Shown here one piece after another: positions 53,946 through 61,495 of a stretch of 64,000 nt of DNA. Numbering within the stretch: the stretch's first letter is position 1; each line of letters starts with the position of its first letter. Made by a program: the position numbers and the translations under genes. Source of the stretch: Fibrobacter sp. UWB15 (GTDB taxonomy: Bacteria; Fibrobacterota; Fibrobacteria; Fibrobacterales; Fibrobacteraceae); the NCBI RefSeq assembly GCF_900177705.1, contig NZ_FXBA01000001.1:124001-188000 (forward strand), read 5' to 3'. The notes below the pieces were generated by a model that worked only from the letters and a program-made list of their open reading frames with translations, ran no database searches and was not told the origin of the DNA.

Positions 53946-54893
53946 GTGGCAGATTCTTTAAATACTCGCGAACCGATTGTACCCAGCATGGACCTTTTCG
54001 GAGCCATTTCCGACGAAATGCGCCTCAAAATCCTGTTGCTTCTGGACCAGGCGGAATTCACCGTCAACGAAATCAAGGATATCCTGGATATTCATCAGAG
54101 TAACGCGAGCCGCCACCTGGCAAAGCTTTCTGCCTGCAATTTGCTCAAGGACCGCCGCGACGGCATCAAGGCCTATTACCGCCTGAGCGAAGAACTTTAC
54201 CTGAGCACCCGCATGCTTTCGATGATTCGCGATGCCTACGAAGAACTCCCGGACAAGGACATTCTCAAGTGCCGTGCTGCCCAGGTGCTCGAAGACCGCA
54301 CCGACAAGACCAAGGGGCAAATCCACAAGTTGGATCAGGCAGGCGGTAGCCTCAAGGCGCAAATCAGCTTGTTCAGCCAGCTCATGAATCCCTTCGAAAA
54401 TGCTGTCGATGTGGGCTGTGGCGAAGGCGGCGACCTCACGCTCATGCTTTGCAACCGCTGCAAGCATGTGACTGCCCTTGACTGTGACCCGAAAGTGATT
54501 AGCGGACTCCAGAAGATTTTAAAGCAGAAGAATATCCAGAACGTGTCGCCCAAGGTGGCCGATATGGTCAAGACAGGCCTTCCGGATAACTTTGCCGACC
54601 TCGTTCTCATGAGCCAGGTGCTTCATCATGCAACAGACCCGCGCCTCGCCCTCAAGGAGGCTGTCCGTATCCTCAAGCGCGGCGGAACGCTTGCCCTGCT
54701 TGACTTGGCGCAGCACAAAGAAGAATCTTTCCGCACCACGCACGGTCACATTTGGCTTGGCTTTGACCGCAGCCAGCTCGAATTCTTTGTCAAGGAATTC
54801 AACTGCGAGGTCATCTCCAGCGAAATCATCCCGAGCGAAAACGAAGTCGACAAAAAGTTGCCCGTCATCTGCATGATTCTGAAAAAGAAATAA
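53946..54893 (+). CDS. ArsR-type regulator fused to SAM methyltransferase
   Basis: 315 residues, GTG start with TGGAG 7 bases before. Residues about 15-90 are a winged helix of ArsR type (EFTVNEIKDIL, HQSNASRHLAKLSACNLL, DRRDGIKAYYRL), without the usual metal-binding CxC. Residues about 145-315 are a class I methyltransferase: AVDVGCGEGGDLTLML, ALDCDPKVIS and LVLMSQVLHHATDPRLAL. Such fusions may sense SAM or SAH rather than methylate. It shares a promoter region with PAP2. Confidence 0.88.
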   Translation: MADSLNTREPIVPSMDLFGAISDEMRLKILLLLDQAEFTVNEIKDILDIHQSNASRHLAKLSACNLLKDRRDGIKAYYRLSEELYLSTRMLSMIRDAYEELPDKDILKCRAAQVLEDRTDKTKGQIHKLDQAGGSLKAQISLFSQLMNPFENAVDVGCGEGGDLTLMLCNRCKHVTALDCDPKVISGLQKILKQKNIQNVSPKVADMVKTGLPDNFADLVLMSQVLHHATDPRLALKEAVRILKRGGTLALLDLAQHKEESFRTTHGHIWLGFDRSQLEFFVKEFNCEVISSEIIPSENEVDKKLPVICMILKKK

Positions 54894-54960
54894 ATTTTCT
54901 ATTGCCTCTAGATAAAAAATTGTATATCTTTTGGTAAAGAGCTTTTTATAGGAGAATATC

Positions 54961-55083
54961 ATGGGAAAGATCATCAAGTATGTCGCCATTGCCGCTGCAT
55001 GTGTCATCTCGGCCTTTGGCGTGTATTGCCTTATTAAGTATTCTTCTGCCGACGACAAGCTTGAAAACAAGTCGGAAGAGTAG
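54961..55083 (+). CDS. 40-residue single-span membrane peptide
   Basis: ATG 54961 with TAGGAGA before it encodes a basic start (MGKIIKY), one membrane span (VAIAAACVISAFGVYCL) and an acidic C-terminus (KLENKSEE). TATATC lies near 54917. The clean ribosome site and topology support a real gene. Function unknown. Confidence 0.6.
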   Translation: MGKIIKYVAIAAACVISAFGVYCLIKYSSADDKLENKSEE

Positions 55084-55156
55084 TTTTGAAACATTTTTTT
55101 GATTAAGACGGCTGGATTCCCGGCCGCCCTTTAGTCCTTACTTTGCTTGAACTTTT

Positions 55157-55198
55157 AGCTATTCTAAGTTCTAAGCTCTAAGCTCTACCAACTTCATT
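55157..55198. repeat. Heptad-periodic element, copy 5
   Basis: About six 7-bp units, including CTAAGTT, CTAAGCT (twice), CTACCAA and CTTCATT, in phase, just before the TACATT box of the next gene. Units differ from copy 4 but keep the CT start and the 7-bp period. Confidence 0.65.
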
Positions 55199-55201
55199 TA
55201 C

Positions 55202-55207
55202 TACATT
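55202..55207 (+). promoter_or_regulatory. Leaderless-type -10 box of the YfhO-like gene
   Basis: TACATT, then 6 bases, then ATG 55214; no Shine-Dalgarno. Confidence 0.4.
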
Positions 55208-55213
55208 ATCCGC

Positions 55214-57982
55214 ATGAATTTCCTAAACAAGAAGCCCGCATTTTTTTTGGCGGTTTCCGCCATTTTCCTTGGAATTTTGCTGATCGTGTTCCGCGATTTC
55301 GCCTTCGACTCGAACCAGCTCATGCTCAACAGCGACCAGCTGAACGGTATCGGTAGCCGCATTCTGCGTGCCGAAAGTGCCGTGCTCACGGAATGGGACG
55401 ATTCCCGCCTGGGAGGCGTGCCGACGATCGACGCCTTGTTCGCCGACGCTTACCATCCGCTGGTGTGGGTGCAGTTCCTGATGGACCCGGCCCGCGCCGT
55501 GGGCTTCAAGTTTATCTTGACCTTGTGGGTGGCCTTTATGAGTGCCATGGCTCTCGCCTGGAACCTGACGGGGAACCGCTGGTGGGCAGGGCTCCTCGGC
55601 ATGCTTTACGCTTTTTCGCCGGAATTCTTTACCTACCTGTACGGTGGCCACGACGGCAAGATGATGGTCTTTGCGATTGCGCCTCTTGCCTTGCTTGCTA
55701 TTCGCAAGGTGGTACGCTCGGGTAGTATTCCTTACATGATTGTGCTTGCGCTCTCGGTCGCCTGGATGATTTTGGGTTCGCACCTGCAACTTACGTACTT
55801 GTTCCTGTGGGGTGCCGGCCTTTATACGCTTTACGAAGTCGCCTTCCATTGCGATGCCCTAAAGACTCGCGGCAAGCGCCTTGGCCTTGCTGCAGTGGGC
55901 CTCGGCTTTGGCCTTGCGCTTTCTTGCTTCCAGATTGTGCCACCTTACATGTACACGACCACGCAGTCAGTGCGCGGTGACGATAGCCACACCAATTACG
56001 GCCACGCCGTGAGTTGGTCCTTGCACCAAGAAGAAATGGCGCAGATTCTGTTGCCGGGCTTTGTGGGTGTAGACGTTTACGAACAGAACGAAAAGACGGG
56101 TGACCTCGAAGGTTCCTCTTTCGTGAGTTTCTCGATGGACGAATACCGCAAGTTGCAAGGTGGTTCGCCGTTCTATTGGGGCCACAATGCGTTCAAGTTG
56201 GATCACAACAATGCGGGCGCGCTCCTTACCTTCCTCGGATTCCTTTGCCTGTTCTTGCCGGGTAAGCGTCGCTATGCGGCATTTTGGGGCCTAGGCGCAG
56301 TCATCGCCTTGAGCTACGGCATGGGCGATCATTCTCCGCTGTTCAAGTTGTGGTACAATGTGCTTCCCGGTGTCAAGAACTTCCGCGCTCCGGGCATGGC
56401 GCTGTTCTGGTTGCCGCTCTTGCTGGTGATGATGGCGGGCCCGGTTTTGAAGGCTCTCTCGGCCGAGGGCAAGACTCCTGAAGAAGCCGCCGAAGCCGAA
56501 GATAACCGGCGCGCCTTGTTGCATGGTTCTGCCATGTATGGCGTGCTCCTGGTGCTTGCCTTGATTGCACGTTTTGCCTGGACGACCTTTATTGGCCCTG
56601 TTGGCTTGGTGGTGATGATTCTTTATGCCGCCCTTTGCCTTGGCGTGATGAGCCTCGATGACCAGAAGAAAAAGTTCACGGTCGCAAACTTGACCGAGGC
56701 TTTCCAGAAGGGCCTTCCGGGAACTCCGCGTGCACTGCAGGCATGCATCTTTATTGGCTTTGCGTACCTCGGTGTGATGCTCATGAGCGGCCAGAAACTT
56801 TTGGAAGACCCGATTACGGCTCCTTACTTTAAGCCGCTGAACGAAATCGTGATGAATGCGACTGCCGGCAAGGCTGTCCCTGGCTTTGTGCTGGTGCTGG
56901 TGATTGTCGCGGTGACGCTCTTTGTAGCAAAGTGGAAGGCTCCGGTGGCTCACAAGGCGGGCGTTCTTGCGCTTGCCGCAGGTATCGAACTTTTCTTTAT
57001 CGATGGAGCGTTCATCCAGAATGTTCCGGCAGGTGAATATTTGCAGCCGACTAATCCGGTGGTTGCCGCTATCAAGGCTCCGTACAAGGCTGATTCGCTG
57101 AATACGCCGCGAGTGCTTTCGCTTTCCCGCAACAAGGCCTTGAGCGGAAACATTTTCCCGCAGTATCATTTGCGCAATGCCGACGGCATTCACGATAACG
57201 AACTGGCGAGCTACCGCGCTTTCCGCGGCGGTCAGCAGGATGCGAATTACCTGATGAATATCAATGACCCGACGGCTGTGCACCCGTTCCTCGACTTGAT
57301 GAACGTGGGCGCCATCATCTTCGATAGCCGTCAGGGAACGACCTACATGCCGATTCCGACGGCGATGGGCGAGGCCTACCTCTACGGCGAAGCCGTCGTG
57401 ATGGATGACGATGCCGCGATTAAAACGCTCCAGACGCAGGCCGCCATTCGTGAACAGAAAACCGCCGAACCGGTGGCAGAATCCGTTGCTGACTCTGCCG
57501 CTGCGACCGCCGATAGCGCAGCCGCTGATTCCGCAAGCGCTGTGGCTGCAAAACCTGCCGCTCCTGAATTTGGAGATGTCCCGGGCAAGTTCTTCTACCG
57601 CGAAAAAGTTATTTTGTCTGAAATGCCGGAATTCGACGGCAAGGGCAGCGTGGCATCAAAGGGTCCGATTCAGGGTTCTGCAAAGCTTGTCGCAAGCCCC
57701 AAGATGGATACTCAGGTGTTCAACGTGAATGCTGACCGTGAAGGTTTCATGGTCGTCGCCGGCAACTATCACCCGTACTGGAAGGCTTATGTGAACGGCA
57801 AAGAAACTAAAGTCTACAAGGCGTTTGGAACTTTGCGCGCCGTGCAGATTCCGGCCGGCAATTCCGAAGTCCGCATGGAATACCGCAGCGCTCCGTTCCA
57901 CAAGACGATTCTTGTGAGCGTGATTGCCGCCGTGTTGCTGATTGCCCTCGGCGCAGTCACCGCCGTGCGTTGCAAAAAGTAA
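55214..57982 (+). CDS. YfhO-like multi-span membrane protein
   Basis: 922 residues with about twelve or more membrane segments in the first 620 residues and a soluble end. The pattern (DSNQLMLNSDQLNG, FAFDSNQ loop, YGGHDGKMMVFAIAPLALLA) resembles YfhO-type proteins, related to GT-C glycosyltransferases that act on polyprenyl-linked sugars. An Ala/Ser/Asp-rich insert lies at about 748-790. The C-terminal domain has YHPYWKAYVNGKETKV, a YfhO hallmark. Cell-envelope glycosylation is likely; donor and acceptor unknown. Confidence 0.75.
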   Translation: MNFLNKKPAFFLAVSAIFLGILLIVFRDFAFDSNQLMLNSDQLNGIGSRILRAESAVLTEWDDSRLGGVPTIDALFADAYHPLVWVQFLMDPARAVGFKFILTLWVAFMSAMALAWNLTGNRWWAGLLGMLYAFSPEFFTYLYGGHDGKMMVFAIAPLALLAIRKVVRSGSIPYMIVLALSVAWMILGSHLQLTYLFLWGAGLYTLYEVAFHCDALKTRGKRLGLAAVGLGFGLALSCFQIVPPYMYTTTQSVRGDDSHTNYGHAVSWSLHQEEMAQILLPGFVGVDVYEQNEKTGDLEGSSFVSFSMDEYRKLQGGSPFYWGHNAFKLDHNNAGALLTFLGFLCLFLPGKRRYAAFWGLGAVIALSYGMGDHSPLFKLWYNVLPGVKNFRAPGMALFWLPLLLVMMAGPVLKALSAEGKTPEEAAEAEDNRRALLHGSAMYGVLLVLALIARFAWTTFIGPVGLVVMILYAALCLGVMSLDDQKKKFTVANLTEAFQKGLPGTPRALQACIFIGFAYLGVMLMSGQKLLEDPITAPYFKPLNEIVMNATAGKAVPGFVLVLVIVAVTLFVAKWKAPVAHKAGVLALAAGIELFFIDGAFIQNVPAGEYLQPTNPVVAAIKAPYKADSLNTPRVLSLSRNKALSGNIFPQYHLRNADGIHDNELASYRAFRGGQQDANYLMNINDPTAVHPFLDLMNVGAIIFDSRQGTTYMPIPTAMGEAYLYGEAVVMDDDAAIKTLQTQAAIREQKTAEPVAESVADSAAATADSAAADSASAVAAKPAAPEFGDVPGKFFYREKVILSEMPEFDGKGSVASKGPIQGSAKLVASPKMDTQVFNVNADREGFMVVAGNYHPYWKAYVNGKETKVYKAFGTLRAVQIPAGNSEVRMEYRSAPFHKTILVSVIAAVLLIALGAVTAVRCKK

Positions 57983-58012
57983 TTCACGAAGTAAACATCA
58001 AAACATAATTCG

Positions 58013-58041
58013 AAAGGACTGTTGTGAAACAGTCCTTTTTT
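58013..58041 (+). terminator. Strong intrinsic terminator
   Basis: Perfect 11-bp stem AAAGGACTGTT/AACAGTCCTTT with a GTGA loop and continuing T-run. It follows the YfhO-like gene by 30 bases. Confidence 0.9.
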
Positions 58042-58074
58042 GCGTTGTTGCGCTATTTCTGGAGACGTTCTTCC

Positions 58075-58290
58075 TTAGCCGACGCGTTCGCCCTTGTTGT
58101 TTGTTCCGGGGGGCGTCTTGATAAAGTAGATGACGCACGGGACAATGATGCAGGCGAAGTAGCAGACACTCATGAAATGGTTGAAAGCGTCGTTCATGTA
58201 GAGGCTTTCGGGAACGAGAAATTCATTGATGGCCATCAGGATGGCGGCCATGAAGATTCCGACAAAGATACGTGCAATCAGTTTGCTCAT
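58075..58290 (-). CDS. Small two-span membrane protein
   Basis: 71 residues with two membrane spans (about 5-25 and 38-58) and a hydrophilic C-terminus (KTPPGTNNKGERVG). Converges on the YfhO-like gene across a terminator and is divergent from the TPR gene. No family recognised; plausible coding from its hydrophobic pattern. Confidence 0.55.
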   Translation of the reverse strand: MSKLIARIFVGIFMAAILMAINEFLVPESLYMNDAFNHFMSVCYFACIIVPCVIYFIKTPPGTNNKGERVG

Positions 58291-58345
58291 ACCATGAATG
58301 TAGTATTTCTTGAGGCCCTAGCGGGAATTCTAAAAATAATTTTGC

Positions 58346-58351
58346 TAAATT
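58346..58351 (+). promoter_or_regulatory. Leaderless-type -10 box of the TPR gene
   Basis: TAAATT, 6 bases, ATG 58358. An AGGGG lies directly against the ATG, too close to serve as a Shine-Dalgarno. Confidence 0.4.
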
Positions 58352-58357
58352 AGGGGC

Positions 58358-59728
58358 ATGAATATCCGATTTTCTGCGATTGCATTGGCATGTTTGGTGG
58401 GGCTGTCGTTCAGTGCGGACCCGCGAATGGAACAGGGCGCCCGTTTTGAGGCGAAAGGCGACTTTGAAATGGCGCTTGGTGAATACCGTGCTGTTCTGGC
58501 CGAAAACCCGAGAGATGCCGCCGCTTATTATGCCGCCGCGCAAGTTCGCATGAAAATGAAGGATTACAGCGGGGCACTTGCAAACTTCCGCCTTGCCTAC
58601 AAGTTTGAACCGACCATGAGTGCCGCCTACGAAGGTGCTGCCAAGGTATATGAGGCTCTCGGTCAAAAGGCGAAAGCAGATGCCGAACGTGCCAAGGATC
58701 CGAAAAACAATCCTGTGGTAGAAGAACCGATTGAAGCGGCTTCTGTTGCTGAGCCCGCTCCGGAGCCTGTGAAGGCTGCTGAACCTGCCAAGGTCGCCGA
58801 ACCCAAGCCGGAACCGAAGCCTGTGGAAGTGGCTAAGCCGGAACCTGTAAAGGCTAGCGCTCCTGCTGTTGCAGAACCTGTAAAGACTGAACCTGCCAAG
58901 GCTGAAGCCTCGAATGACCCGTTTGAAAAGGGCAAGGCTCTCTATGCCGAGGGCAAGTACAAGGAAGCCGCTCCCATGTGGCGCGAAGTCTTGCGCAAGC
59001 AGCCTGGGCACGCCGGTGCGTATTTTTATGCGGGCCTTACCCGTTACCAGCTCGGCGAAATGGACAAGGCTGAATTCAATTTGAAGAAGGGCCTTGAATA
59101 CAAGGAAGAAGGCAACGACGCCAATTATTTTCTCGCCTTGATTGCAAAGAACAACAAGAAGCAGGATCAGGAACTCAAGTTCCTGGCTGCCTACATGAAG
59201 AAGGCCGCTCCTAGCGCCAAGTACCGCGCCGCTGCCGAAGCGCGCATTGCCGAAATCAAGGCCGAAAAGGAAGCGAAAAATCAGCCTGCCGCTGCTCCGG
59301 CAACTGAATCGGTGGCTAAGGCCGATGTGAAGGCAGAATCGAAACCGGTCGAACCCGCTCCGGCAAAGGTAGTGGAAGAAGCTCCGGTTGCAGAACCGAA
59401 GGTGGCCGACATTGCCGACGCTCCGTCGGGTGCGCCGACGCTTGCCAATGCAAACTTGCTCTACAGTGCCGGTAGCATTGAATCGGCGGTCAAGATGTAC
59501 AAGGCTTTGCTCGAAACCGAACAGCAGCCCGAAGAACGCTACTTCACCATGTTGCAGCTGGGTAATGCTTACCGCGAACTCCGCGATTTCCACAGCGCCG
59601 TGGTGCGTTACCGCGAAGTCGTGCAGCAGTTCCCAGATTCTGACTGGGCGACCGAAGCCGAACGTGCGCTGGAAGATGCCGTGTGGCTTGAAAAGCACGC
59701 CTCGGAACTCCCGCGTAGAACGAGATAG
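58358..59728 (+). CDS. Secreted TPR-repeat protein
   Basis: 456 residues. Signal peptide to about residue 19. TPR units: about 25-95 (EAKGDFEMALGEYRAVL, KMKDYSGALANFRLAYK), about 190-265 (YAEGKYKEAAPMWREVL) and about 365-445 (YSAGSIESAVKMYKALL, FHSAVVRYREVVQQFPDS). Between them are Ala/Pro/Glu/Lys-rich linkers with repeated EPAKVAEPKPEP-like units. The last block is like YbgF/BamD scaffold modules in the envelope. Partner unknown. Confidence 0.8.
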   Translation: MNIRFSAIALACLVGLSFSADPRMEQGARFEAKGDFEMALGEYRAVLAENPRDAAAYYAAAQVRMKMKDYSGALANFRLAYKFEPTMSAAYEGAAKVYEALGQKAKADAERAKDPKNNPVVEEPIEAASVAEPAPEPVKAAEPAKVAEPKPEPKPVEVAKPEPVKASAPAVAEPVKTEPAKAEASNDPFEKGKALYAEGKYKEAAPMWREVLRKQPGHAGAYFYAGLTRYQLGEMDKAEFNLKKGLEYKEEGNDANYFLALIAKNNKKQDQELKFLAAYMKKAAPSAKYRAAAEARIAEIKAEKEAKNQPAAAPATESVAKADVKAESKPVEPAPAKVVEEAPVAEPKVADIADAPSGAPTLANANLLYSAGSIESAVKMYKALLETEQQPEERYFTMLQLGNAYRELRDFHSAVVRYREVVQQFPDSDWATEAERALEDAVWLEKHASELPRRTR

Positions 59729-59741
59729 TTTGATTGTCTTC

Positions 59742-59820
59742 CCGGGCGTTAGACCCGGCGGACAGCACTTAGAGCTTTGCTCTTTAGTGCGCATGGCCAC
59801 CAGGGTGGGGATCTCCTTTT
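59742..59820. repeat. Cluster of three hairpins after the TPR gene
   Basis: CCGGG/CCCGG at 59742-59758; GCACTTAGAGC with GCTCTTTAGTGC at 59765-59790; then ATGGCCACCAGGGTGGGGATCT, which resembles the hairpin at 44337-44352 and shares its CTCCTTTT end. Confidence 0.6.
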
Positions 59821-59837
59821 ACGGATTCACAAAAATG

Positions 59838-59869
59838 AACGCTTGCAATCCTTATTGCAAGCGTTTTTT
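59838..59869 (+). terminator. Strong intrinsic terminator upstream of the glucanase gene
   Basis: Perfect 12-bp stem AACGCTTGCAAT/ATTGCAAGCGTT, loop CCTT, then a T-run. The glucanase gene therefore needs its own promoter in the next 80 bases, where TATATTTAA at 59912-59920 is a candidate. Confidence 0.9.
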
Positions 59870-59948
59870 ACTTGCTACCGATTTTTTTCTTTGTGAAAAG
59901 GCTTTTTAAAAGTATATTTAAGAGGCAAGTGTTGGGTGAGGATTGGAT

Positions 59949-61493
59949 ATGAAAAATCTTTTTGTTATATCAAGCATTGTGGCGTTGTCGGCCTCTTTTG
60001 TGTTCGCCGACCCGCCGGCGAATTTTAGCGGCTGGGAAAAAGTATTCGAAGATAACTTCGACGGCACCAGCCTCGACAAGAAAAAGTGGAACCCTACGTA
60101 CAACTGGGGCCCGACGCATAACCACCGCGCCTACTGCGCCGAAGAGAACGTAATCGTCTCTGACGGTACACTCAAGCTTAAAGGCGAAAAGAAAGTCCAC
60201 CCGAATGCCAACGGGAAAAAGGCGAAGTTTAACGACAAGGAAATTCCGGTAGACTACACGAGTGGAGCTATTGATACCAAGGGTCACTTCGAAGTCAAGT
60301 ACGGTTACATTGAAGGCCGTTTTAAGGCCCCGTCGCAAAAGGGAACGTGGCCTGCCTTCTGGACTTTGCAAGACGGCTGGCCTCCGGAAATTGATATTTT
60401 GGAAATTCCTGCTTCGCGCAAGCAACACCATTACTACTTGCATTACACGGATCCGAGCTGGTACAATAGTCACGGCTCGGCGTGGGATCATGAAGCGTCT
60501 TTCGGCGGCCACAAGGACGACGACGTGGATCGTTCCGCAGGTTTCCACAATTATGGTGTGGAGTGGGATGAATCTACTTTAAGCTTCTACTTTGACGATA
60601 AGAAATTTGCGAGCTACAATCGCCCGACCGAAATCAAGCAACTCTCGGCGCAGTACATTATCGTGAACTTGGCGATTGGCGGCTGGGCTGGCGACGACAT
60701 CGCCATTACGGCTGACAAACCTGCTTATTTCGAAGCGGACTGGGTGCGCGTGTGGCAGGCCAAACCTGCAAAGCCCGATACGGTTCGCATTTTCTCGATG
60801 AACTTTGGAACTTGCATGGTTAGAACCGCTGAAGACAAGCTTGCTCTCGGCGATTGCAATTCCGATGCTGCCGTCGTCACGATTACTCCGCTTTCTTCGA
60901 CAACTTACCGGTTCGGCTTCGGTGACTTGTCCATTGATACTCCGAATGAATCTACCGAAGCGGGTATTACCATGGGCCTGTACAAGTGGAATGGTGGCGG
61001 ACATCAGAAGGTTGTCATGGAGAAACAGTCCGGCTACGAAGGCTCCGTGGTGCGCATGAAGATGCAACACAGCAGCTTGTACTTGCGTGCAACTACAGAC
61101 GGCGAGCGCGTGGTGCAGAGCTGGGCCGATGACTGGGAATGGAACCAGATGTGGCGTTTGCTTGGCAAGGACGATGTTGTTCCTTCGAAGGATACGACGA
61201 AGAAAGATACGTCTGCCTCGGATTCAGGCAAGACCGCAATTCCGTACCTAGGCAACTATGCCAGCGTGTACGGGACATCGGTCCATTACGCTGACGGCCA
61301 GTTGTTTGTCGAACCGGCAAGTGCGTTTAAGAATGGCGCGACTGTTCGCATTCTGGATTTGCAGGGCCGTGAAGTCATGCGTAAACGTGCGGAACATTCA
61401 GCGGTTCTCAATGTAGAGTCGCTTGCTCCAGGAATGTACCACGTAGTGGTACAAAGTAAAACCCGCACGGATATCCGGCGGTTCAAGAAATAA
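59949..61493 (+). CDS. Secreted GH16 beta-glucanase with ricin-like and sorting modules
   Basis: 514 residues. Signal peptide to about 21, then a GH16 domain (about 25-260) with the catalytic PPEIDILEIPA: nucleophile E147, acid/base E152. FDGTSLDKKKWNP at the start and WPAFWTLQDGWP before the active site fit laminarinase/lichenase-type enzymes acting on beta-1,3 or mixed glucan. The order is not circularly permuted, unlike the well-known F. succinogenes lichenase. Residues about 275-390 resemble a ricin-type trefoil (ends NQMWRLL). The tail has RILDLQGREVMRK and LAPGMYHVVV, a sorting-type domain. Confidence 0.88.
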   Translation: MKNLFVISSIVALSASFVFADPPANFSGWEKVFEDNFDGTSLDKKKWNPTYNWGPTHNHRAYCAEENVIVSDGTLKLKGEKKVHPNANGKKAKFNDKEIPVDYTSGAIDTKGHFEVKYGYIEGRFKAPSQKGTWPAFWTLQDGWPPEIDILEIPASRKQHHYYLHYTDPSWYNSHGSAWDHEASFGGHKDDDVDRSAGFHNYGVEWDESTLSFYFDDKKFASYNRPTEIKQLSAQYIIVNLAIGGWAGDDIAITADKPAYFEADWVRVWQAKPAKPDTVRIFSMNFGTCMVRTAEDKLALGDCNSDAAVVTITPLSSTTYRFGFGDLSIDTPNESTEAGITMGLYKWNGGGHQKVVMEKQSGYEGSVVRMKMQHSSLYLRATTDGERVVQSWADDWEWNQMWRLLGKDDVVPSKDTTKKDTSASDSGKTAIPYLGNYASVYGTSVHYADGQLFVEPASAFKNGATVRILDLQGREVMRKRAEHSAVLNVESLAPGMYHVVVQSKTRTDIRRFKK

Positions 61494-61495
61494 AA

